From Listeria costaricensis (GTDB lineage Bacteria > Bacillota > Bacilli > Lactobacillales > Listeriaceae), in contig NZ_FXUT01000020.1 of assembly GCF_900183385.1 (NCBI RefSeq), forward strand, positions 1 through 39,869: DNA of 39,869 bases, given 5' to 3'. Below the pieces are notes generated by a model. The model was not told the origin of the DNA and did not search any database. It worked only from the letters and a program-made list of their open reading frames with translations. Positions within the stretch are counted from its first letter, which is position 1; each line of letters opens with the position of its first letter. Position numbers and translations under genes: made by a program. Positions 34,774 through 39,869 of the stretch are shown here, one piece after another.

Positions 34774-35140
34774 GGGGCTGTTACGGATTCGACAGGGATA
34801 GTTCGAGCTTGGGCTGCGTGTCGGGGGGATCGACCTCGTTAACAACGTCAAAGCCAATAATAACTGGCAAAGAAAACAAATCTCTAGCTTTCGCTGCCTA
34901 ATAGCAGTTTGAAAAGCTGATCCTCCGTGCATCGCCCATGTGCTACGGTCAGGGTCTTACTCTAAGTGGGATACGATTAACGATTTCCGTTTGTAGTCGT
35001 TAAGAAGAGACCAATCAAGCTAGCTGAAGGGAAGCCTGTTACCGGGCTGAACTCCAAGCGAAACCCTAATACGGTGACTACACACGTAGATGTCCAAGTG
35101 CCGATATTTCTGGACGCGGGTTCGACTCCCGCCAGCTCCA
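34774..35140 (+). ncRNA. ssrA: Transfer-messenger RNA (tmRNA)
   Basis: The 5' end GGGGCTG pairs with CAGCTCC (35133-35139) to form the alanine-type acceptor stem; A35140 is the discriminator and no CCA is encoded. The T arm GCGGGTTCGACTCCCGC is intact. The tag frame reads GGC AAA GAA AAC AAA TCT CTA GCT TTC GCT GCC, then TAA TAG (34866-34904), giving (T)GKENKSLAFAA after the first alanine; ACT (34863-34865) would be the resume codon by this reading. With SmpB and RNase R it rescues stalled ribosomes. Its 3' end is the insertion site of the element that follows. Confidence 0.95.
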
Positions 35141-35147
35141 TAAAAAG

Positions 35148-35196
35148 AAAGACGCCGAGAAGTGCTGGTAATACACACTTTGTAGGCGTCTTTTTT
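35148..35196 (+). terminator. Terminator of ssrA
   Basis: AAAGACGCC (35148-35156) / GGCGTCTTT (35185-35193) with an inner AAGTG/CACTT stem, then T. It lies beyond the insertion point, so it may have been brought by the element or rebuilt at the junction. Confidence 0.85.
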
Positions 35197-35201
35197 GTGT
35201 T

Positions 35202-35330
35202 TGACCGTAAAATGACCGTAACTTATTTAATTTATTTGACCGAGGTTTAGTTTGTTTGAAAGCTCTTTGAAGTGTTTGCAAGGCTTTGACGCGATATAAT
35301 TTTTTTGACCGTAAGCATCTATTTTGACCG
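35202..35330. repeat. Five TGACCG repeats near the attachment site
   Basis: TGACCG occurs at 35202, 35213, 35237, 35306 and 35325 in the same orientation; several are extended as TTTGACCGTAA. They lie between ssrA and the end of the integrase gene (the last is inside its 3' end). Clusters like this next to an attachment site are typical of arm-type binding sites for the integrase N-terminal domain. Confidence 0.65.
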
Positions 35331-36521
35331 GGAAGAGTTATTTTCCATTAATTGAGTGAATTTATTAATGGAGTCATGCTTCATTTCTTTCGTTATATGA
35401 AGATAGATTTTAGTTGTGGTTTCAGCATTTTCATGGCCTACACGTTCTTGAATAGTTGCTAAATCCACACCAGCTTGAGCTAGTAAACTAATATGAGTGT
35501 GTCTAAGTTTATGAAGCGTGATATTTTTACGAATACCAGCTTTTTGTAGATAGGATTTTAGCTGTTGACCTAAACGGTGACGCATTTCAGGATAGCCGCA
35601 ATAATTGCCACTTAATTTAGAGAAAACAAAATTTTCATCATGATAATCGGGAAATTGCTGTTTTACATTCTGCTGGGCTTCTTGCAACTCGACTAAAATG
35701 TCTGCTACAGATTCACTCATGACAATTTTTCGATTTGCTTTTGCTGTTTTTGGTGTGGTTAGTTCATATGTGGTAATCGTGTTTTTTTCACGGAATAAGG
35801 TTTTCCAGACAGAGATGGTTAATTTGTTGAAATCAATATCTGTCCACTGTAAAGCTAATAATTCACCTACTCGCAGCCCTGTATAACTTAAGGTTAGTAT
35901 TGAAGCATAATCAAGCAGGCTACCATATTCTTTTGCAACTGACAAAAGAGAGATTAATTCGTCACGCTCTAAATATTCATCTTCAATGTTTGAAAGCTTC
36001 ACAGGCGCATGAGACTTGCTTTTTGCGGGTGTTTTGATTGTTTGCACATAATTGTGATGAATAATGCCTCTTTCTTGTGCGAATCTAAAAATCATTTTAC
36101 CAACAATATTTGTCGTGCTTATTGTATGATGTGAATAACCTTGTTTATGCATATCTTTCAACATAAAGTCATAATCATATCTTGAAATTTTATCAATATT
36201 TTTTTGACCTAAATAATGTTTTAAATGAGGCAGTGCAGTAGTTCTTCGATTGTTAATCGTACTTTTCTTAATATCTCCATCTTGATAATGCTTGAACCAC
36301 ACATCAATGAAGTCTGTAAATAAGATTTTATTTTGCATAATAAATTTTTGATTTTCAAGTTCAGTATAAATTTTTGCAATTTCTCGTTTTGCTTCTTTTT
36401 GTGTAAGAAATCCACGTTTAGTAGTACTTTTCCGTTTTCCAGTCATAGGATCAATTCCAAGTTCCATTTTGACCAGCCAACGAGTACCTTTTTTAGTTTC
36501 GTATTTATGCACGCTTGCCAT
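35319..36521 (-). CDS. int: Tyrosine recombinase (integrase)
   Basis: 400 residues. N-terminal arm-binding domain (K-Y-E-T-K-K-G-T-R-W at the start), SAM-like core-binding domain (about 65-165), and catalytic domain with Arg in T-G-L-R-V-G-E, the H-K-L-R-H-T-H box, and V-G-H-E-N-A-E-T-T-T-K-I-Y with the nucleophile Tyr. AAGGAG precedes ATG on the minus strand. It drives insertion into and excision from ssrA. Related to Tn916-family and Gram-positive phage integrases. Confidence 0.94.
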   Translation of the reverse strand: MASVHKYETKKGTRWLVKMELGIDPMTGKRKSTTKRGFLTQKEAKREIAKIYTELENQKFIMQNKILFTDFIDVWFKHYQDGDIKKSTINNRRTTALPHLKHYLGQKNIDKISRYDYDFMLKDMHKQGYSHHTISTTNIVGKMIFRFAQERGIIHHNYVQTIKTPAKSKSHAPVKLSNIEDEYLERDELISLLSVAKEYGSLLDYASILTLSYTGLRVGELLALQWTDIDFNKLTISVWKTLFREKNTITTYELTTPKTAKANRKIVMSESVADILVELQEAQQNVKQQFPDYHDENFVFSKLSGNYCGYPEMRHRLGQQLKSYLQKAGIRKNITLHKLRHTHISLLAQAGVDLATIQERVGHENAETTTKIYLHITKEMKHDSINKFTQLMENNSSRSK

Positions 36522-36598
36522 GTTCTGCTCCTTCTAACAGGCAGAAAAGAGGAGGTTAGTGTTCATAACCTCCAATTGCTTCTTCATCCAAATTCATG

Positions 36599-36685
36599 CT
36601 ATAATAACCTTGCGATGGGTAGAGCATAGTTTTGGAAGGGTTTCTTTTCTGCTATGTTCTGCTTTTTTATTGTATAAGAACACAT
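36599..36685 (-). CDS. 28-residue small protein between DUF3173 gene and int
   Basis: ATG at 36685 is preceded by CAGGAG with a 6-base gap, a good ribosome site, and the frame runs 28 codons (begins M-C-S-Y-T-I-K-K-Q-N). It is basic; no family is recognised. It lies in line with the rep - DUF3173 - int operon, 20 bases after the DUF3173 gene. Downstream, GGAGGTT and AACCTCC form a small hairpin before int that could slow expression of the integrase. Confidence 0.4.
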   Translation of the reverse strand: MCSYTIKKQNIAEKKPFQNYALPIARLL

Positions 36686-36704
36686 TTTTTTCTCCTGTCT
36701 ATCT

Positions 36705-36923
36705 TTATTTCATACTAAAAGATAATTCTTTGTTAGACGTGTATAATTTTAAGCCTAAAATTTTTTCAATAGATGTTAGCGGAACGCGTCCAAGTCGAGG
36801 ATTATCATAATAGTTATATCCTTCATTTACGAGATTAATTTTGGCTTGACGAATTAGTTTTCTTGCGACAGTTGGGCCATAGCCTAATGCCATTAAATCT
36901 TCTTTTGTGATCGTTTTATTCAT
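36705..36923 (-). CDS. DUF3173 family small DNA-binding protein (excisionase-like)
   Basis: 72 residues. Pattern T-K-E-D-L-M-A-L-G-Y, A-R-K-L-I-R-Q-A-K, and a C-terminal R-V-P-L-T-S-I-E-K-I-L-G-L are those of DUF3173 proteins, small helix-turn-helix proteins found next to integrases of Gram-positive ICEs. By position it probably works as a recombination directionality factor, though this is not established. GGAG precedes the start. Confidence 0.72.
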   Translation of the reverse strand: MNKTITKEDLMALGYGPTVARKLIRQAKINLVNEGYNYYDNPRLGRVPLTSIEKILGLKLYTSNKELSFSMK

Positions 36924-36943
36924 CTTATCAACTCCATTCTTTC

Positions 36944-38029
36944 TTAAAATTCAGCTTGCTTAGTTTGTTCGTGAACTAGTGGTATCAGTTCTTGTCTGCC
37001 GATTAGGACAAGATGTGTCACTAATTTATCAGCAAATGAAGCACTAAATTGAGTGGACTTTTTCATTTCTTGTAAGCTTTCTAACTCTCCAAGTGCGTGA
37101 TGTTTTTCTAGAAAATGAAATCCTTCTAAAATAGCCAGAGCACCACCGTCAACCAACCATTTTTGTGTTTCATGTAAAGCGACATTTTTTTCGGAACGAC
37201 TCAGTGGCATGCTCTCTGCGGCTCCTAAAAATCTTTTCCAAAAGCGACAAGTTTTCCAGCGACTTTTATTTTGTTGTTCCTTATCTTCAACTAAAAAATT
37301 CAGATTGTCATTTAGAAAGTTGAATGCACATTGTGATAATGTGTTGTGATCAAATAAGATTTGCAGGAAGATAGCATGTGCTACACTGTTTCTTAATTGA
37401 ATTTCAGTGCGTTTCCAGCTTCCAAAGGCTTCTAGCTCACATTTATGTTTTCCGGCCTGTTCTTTGTCCTTATCATAGAAACGATAGATAATATCTGATT
37501 TGGGGTTTCCAATATATAAGGTTTTTCCAGTATCATTTTCATCAAAGCGACTTGCTCTGAGTTCATAATACCTGCTTCTTGAGCGAAACTCTTCCCGCTG
37601 ACATTTTTTATAAAGTTGTTGAATGGTAAAGAAGGGTTTTTCATTTTTGTCATCAATTGCAAGGTCTAATCGAGTAGTATGCAGGTGGCCTTCTGTATAA
37701 TCATAACAATCCGAGAAAAATTCGTGCCACTTTCTTCTTTGAACATCCAATAAGCTTTGAAGTTCTTGACATCCTGCCCCTGTTAGCGATAGATAGGCAC
37801 CTAAACCATTTGGATTATCTTCTGATGGTGGCACATCTCCATAAACATGAATAGCTCCAACGCTATAACAGCGAGTGTATTTCTTGAATTTTATTGTTCT
37901 TGGTTGGATTTCGCACCATTGTGGTTCAATCCAGATAAGCTTTTCTAAAACTTCTTGAGCGACGATATTTTCAAAAACAATACATAGATAATCGAGTTTT
38001 ACCGATAAATTATTTCGTGTCAGTTGCAT
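36944..38029 (-). CDS. Replication initiation protein / relaxase (Rep_trans family)
   Basis: 361 residues. The N-terminal region (V-K-L-D-Y-L-C-I-V-F) and central features such as T-R-L-D-L-A-I-D-D with downstream R-F-Y-D-K and K-R-T-E-I-Q-L-R-N are typical of the pT181/Tn916 Orf20-type HUH-less Rep_trans proteins. These nick DNA and start rolling-circle replication or transfer of integrative elements. The start at ATG 38029 follows GGGAGGTGA; a TTG at 38047 is in frame. The hairpin cluster at 38120-38213 just upstream may be its origin. Confidence 0.82.
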   Translation of the reverse strand: MQLTRNNLSVKLDYLCIVFENIVAQEVLEKLIWIEPQWCEIQPRTIKFKKYTRCYSVGAIHVYGDVPPSEDNPNGLGAYLSLTGAGCQELQSLLDVQRRKWHEFFSDCYDYTEGHLHTTRLDLAIDDKNEKPFFTIQQLYKKCQREEFRSRSRYYELRASRFDENDTGKTLYIGNPKSDIIYRFYDKDKEQAGKHKCELEAFGSWKRTEIQLRNSVAHAIFLQILFDHNTLSQCAFNFLNDNLNFLVEDKEQQNKSRWKTCRFWKRFLGAAESMPLSRSEKNVALHETQKWLVDGGALAILEGFHFLEKHHALGELESLQEMKKSTQFSASFADKLVTHLVLIGRQELIPLVHEQTKQAEF

Positions 38030-38119
38030 TTTTTCACCTCCCTTCAAGTTTTGTGTATATGGGAATTACCGTTTATGCCAGTATACATGCGGTTTCCAGC
38101 TTATTTTATTGTATTTTTA

Positions 38120-38213
38120 GGGCGGTGTTACTTAGCGCCCCTTTAGCACCGAGCATAGCTCGGTGCTGTCCCGATCGCTGCCGCTCAACACTGCCGTTTG
38201 GCGCTGGTGCGCC
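38120..38213. other. Cluster of three GC-rich hairpins, candidate origin
   Basis: Three inverted repeats in 94 bases: GGGCG/CGCCC (38120-38140), AGCACCGAGC-ATA-GCTCGGTGCT (38145-38167, perfect 10 bp), and GGCGC-TGGT-GCGCC (38200-38213). GGCGGTGTT (38121-38129) can also pair with AACACTGCC further on. The GC content is far above the flanks. Placed directly upstream of rep, this fits a double- or single-strand origin or oriT. The remaining 38214-38417 holds repressor control sequences and no gene. Confidence 0.6.
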
Positions 38214-38317
38214 ATGTCGGAACAAAAGATAACTATGTAGGAGGCAATAAAGGTTTTTGAGATTTTAATTTACAAATAAGTCTTCTTATTCTATAATTAT
38301 AAATAAATAAGACATAT

Positions 38318-38344
38318 ATAAGCTTATGATAGAATTATAATTCT
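38318..38344. promoter_or_regulatory. Palindromes, candidate repressor operators
   Basis: ATAAGCTTAT (38318-38327) and AGAATTATAATTCT (38331-38344) are perfect palindromes side by side in the divergent region between rep and the XRE regulator. CTTATG flanks both sides of the second. They are the likely operators of the regulator encoded at 38418. AT-richness makes chance palindromes possible. Confidence 0.4.
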
Positions 38345-38417
38345 TATGAGCCTATTTGTCAATGGAATTATATCATTTGAAAACCTATTTCTGCTATTAA
38401 AGGAGTGAGATATTGAA

Positions 38418-38933
38418 ATGTCATTGGTTAGAAAGCAAGATGCGGCCAATATTGGAAAGAATTTGAAAGCATACCGTCTAGATTTGGGGATAACGCAAAA
38501 AAAGCTTGCTGATAAGTTGAATATGAATTATCAAAACTATTCCAAGATGGAGAGAGGAATTTATACACCATCATTAGAAAAATTACTGGAAATTTGTGAT
38601 ACATTAGAACTTACGCCTAATGATCTGCTTTTAGATGGTCATGAATATGAGGAGTTTAAAAAAGAAATTTTTAGTGAAATGGATGAAAATTTCTTAGACT
38701 TGATGAGAGAAATGAAAGTGGTGGAAGAACTTCGTGCTAAGGCTTTGAAAGCACAAAAAGAAGGGAATAAGAAGCTTGAAGAGCAGTATTTGACGGATAT
38801 AGTAGGAATTTACATGGTGGATGGTAAAGGCTCATGGGAAGCCGCTGATGCGTTGTATTATAATCGTTTGGATAAATTGATTAGAAATACTTCTTCGAAC
38901 GTTTTGAAAGCATTGGTGAAGAAGGTAGGTTGA
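38418..38933 (+). CDS. XRE-family repressor (Cro/CI type)
   Basis: 171 residues. N-terminal helix-turn-helix (about 10-66: N-L-K-A-Y-R-L-D-L-G-I-T-Q-K-K-L-A, N-Y-Q-N-Y-S-K-M-E-R-G). The C-terminal ~100 residues are helical and charged, without a recognised protease or peptidase domain. Good ribosome site AAAGGAG. It is divergent from rep - DUF3173 - int, so it probably keeps those genes silent while the element is integrated. Confidence 0.85.
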   Translation: MSLVRKQDAANIGKNLKAYRLDLGITQKKLADKLNMNYQNYSKMERGIYTPSLEKLLEICDTLELTPNDLLLDGHEYEEFKKEIFSEMDENFLDLMREMKVVEELRAKALKAQKEGNKKLEEQYLTDIVGIYMVDGKGSWEAADALYYNRLDKLIRNTSSNVLKALVKKVG

Positions 38934-38951
38934 TAGTAATTGACTTATACA

Positions 38952-38997
38952 AAACAAAGCATGAAGTGTCTAGATTAGACTGCTTCATGCTTTGTTT
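38952..38997. terminator. Shared terminator between repressor and immunity gene
   Basis: Perfect 15-bp stem AAACAAAGCATGAAG (38952-38966) / CTTCATGCTTTGTTT (38983-38997) with an inner GTCTA/TAGAC stem. It lies between two convergent genes and can serve both strands. Confidence 0.85.
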
Positions 38998-39010
38998 GTG
39001 AATTCTCAGG

Positions 39011-39424
39011 TTAAAATTGAAAATTATTCTTGATGTGTTCATATAAAGCGGGTATATCTGCAATGGCATTGTCACACAGAAATTTAAATTCTTCTTCGGA
39101 GAAATATTCTTTTTCGCCCATGCTGATTTCCTTTTCAAAAAGCTCAGATGCCATTTTGTAAACTCTCTCAGGTACAATCAAATAATTTCTAACTTTACGA
39201 CCATAAAAGCTTTGAAACATAGTCCACTTTAGATTCCCGCTGAAACTCTCGATACATTCTTTTAATTGGTCATATTTTTCAATTGGAGTGTTATCCGCAA
39301 ATCTAAAAACTACATTAGGAATTCTATAATAAATATCGTCTGCATGATACATATCTCCACGCAATTGTTTGATGGGAAAATTATCGTCGAAAAAGTCGGG
39401 TATTAATGATGCGTTTGAATTCAT
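39011..39424 (-). CDS. Probable immunity protein of the adjacent toxin
   Basis: 137 residues, acidic, no signal peptide. The family is not recognised with certainty. It starts 7 bases after the toxin gene stop, and its ribosome site (AGGAG) lies inside the toxin's last codons, so it is translated with the toxin. The gene after a polymorphic toxin is nearly always its immunity gene. Function inferred from context. Confidence 0.6.
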   Translation of the reverse strand: MNSNASLIPDFFDDNFPIKQLRGDMYHADDIYYRIPNVVFRFADNTPIEKYDQLKECIESFSGNLKWTMFQSFYGRKVRNYLIVPERVYKMASELFEKEISMGEKEYFSEEEFKFLCDNAIADIPALYEHIKNNFQF

Positions 39425-39430
39425 TTTAAA

Positions 39431-39869
39431 TTACTCCTCCCTAATGTTTATTCCGTTTGGATTATCTTTTTTTATAGTATTAAAATATTGCTCTTTTAAA
39501 ATAGGAGCTTCACTGTATCTCGGATCATAAATATATTTTCCATCTGAATAAACTGTATGATAGTAAAATTTTTCCATTTTGTCGTATTCTTCGACATTTA
39601 ATTTTCCTACTTTAGGTGTGATCTCGTAAATGGCACCTTTTTTCCCAGATGCTAGATATAAGTCATCTGCAATTTCTGAGCAGTCATATTGATCTACCAT
39701 CTCTTGATAAAGATTTTTCTTTGCCTGAATGGTATTCATAACAGATGGATTGGCGTCTTTTGGTATAGGTGGTTTAATTGTTTCGGCTTTCTTCTTTGCT
39801 TTTGCTACATCTTTTTTAGGCAGAGTAATTTTCTTGCCTGTGTATTTCCCTGCACCATAATAAAAGATG
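39431..39869 (-). CDS. C-terminal part of a polymorphic toxin (papain-like domain), cut by window end
   Basis: The frame is open to the window edge; the visible 145 or so codons are the C-terminus of a longer protein. A lysine- and proline-rich linker (F-Y-Y-G-A-G-K-Y-T-G-K-K, then K-P-P-I-P-K) leads into a ~100-residue domain. That domain has Cys (codon 39680-39682) in Y-D-C-S-E-I-A-D-D-L-Y, His (39557-39559) in Y-Y-H-T-V-Y-S-D-G, and Asp (39524-39526) in Y-D-P-R-Y. This Cys-His-Asp order fits papain-fold toxins (Tox-PL group: protease or deamidase). An apparent start at 39739 is internal. The N-terminal delivery domain, perhaps LXG, is outside the window. Confidence 0.65.
   Translation of the reverse strand, partial: IFYYGAGKYTGKKITLPKKDVAKAKKKAETIKPPIPKDANPSVMNTIQAKKNLYQEMVDQYDCSEIADDLYLASGKKGAIYEITPKVGKLNVEEYDKMEKFYYHTVYSDGKYIYDPRYSEAPILKEQYFNTIKKDNPNGINIREE

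Larger units (their letters stand above)
35133..39869. mobile_element. Integrative element at the 3' end of ssrA (left part)
   Basis: Gene content after tmRNA changes abruptly to AT-rich accessory genes: a tyrosine integrase pointing toward ssrA, a DUF3173-type small protein, a Rep/relaxase, a divergent XRE repressor, and a toxin/immunity pair. The tmRNA 3' end is a well-known attachment site. The left junction must be at or near 35133-35140; the right attachment copy is outside the window, so neither the length nor the class (integrative mobilizable element, ICE or prophage-like) can be fixed. Rep plus DUF3173 favours an ICE/IME over a phage. Confidence 0.8.

Noticed and set aside
34607-34801. 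64-codon plus-strand frame before ssrA, somewhat protein-like at its start
   Set aside because: It has no ribosome site, crosses the ssrA promoter and ends inside the tmRNA.
35078-35281. Minus-strand 67-codon frame containing W-R-E-S-N-P-R-P
   Set aside because: It is the antisense of the tmRNA 3' end; this translation is a well-known false gene over tRNA-like ends.
1-39869. CRISPR array or tandem-repeat array
   Set aside because: No regularly spaced direct repeats were found; the only repeat cluster is the irregular TGACCG set near the attachment site.

Overview
The window looks like the chromosome of a low-to-mid GC Firmicute, most likely Listeria in the broad sense. The gene order secG - est - rnr - smpB, a QuiR-type quinate/shikimate operon, an IsdG-like/nitroreductase/L32 cluster and a two-part cycloalternan pathway all match Listeria as I remember it. 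The tmRNA tag (GKENKSLAFAA) differs from the one I recall for L. monocytogenes, so I favour a more distant Listeria species. No database could be searched; every family call comes from reading motifs.

Layout. (1) 1-1092: an AT-rich module with a small Sec-secreted toxin-like protein and an overlapping probable immunity gene. (2) 1282-4511: a DUF488 protein, then a Fur-box promoter driving an IsdG-like heme oxygenase and a nitroreductase, then a cysteine-free ribosomal protein L32, a membrane protein and a Nudix protein. (3) 4566-9480: a divergent LysR regulator and a three-gene quinate/shikimate operon. (4) 9592-13604: secG, esterase, RNase R and SmpB. (5) 13605-34585: a complete cycloalternan (cyclic alpha-glucan) pathway placed between smpB and its RNA partner ssrA. 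(6) 34725-35196: tmRNA with promoter and terminator. (7) 35141 to the end: an integrated element at the 3' end of ssrA, with integrase, DUF3173-type small protein, Rep/relaxase, a hairpin-rich intergenic region, a phage-type repressor and the tail of a polymorphic toxin with its immunity gene.

How the cycloalternan block should work (inference from family knowledge). Two secreted GH31 transglycosylases (CtsZ-like 6-glucosyltransferase and CtsY-like isomaltosyltransferase) turn starch fragments into the cyclic tetrasaccharide. A lipoprotein and two permeases import it, with an ATPase encoded elsewhere. A large cytosolic GH31, a second GH31 and a GH13 oligo-1,6-glucosidase break it to glucose. 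The import/degradation operon starts with its own ROK repressor; its promoter carries a 29-bp palindromic operator and a cre-like site. The secreted pair is preceded by an Rgg-type (HTH-TPR) regulator and a 13-codon ORF with a near-perfect Shine-Dalgarno (MLATILESINWLF). This arrangement resembles ComR-ComS and is the best candidate here for an undescribed system: peptide signalling controlling the manufacture of a private sugar.
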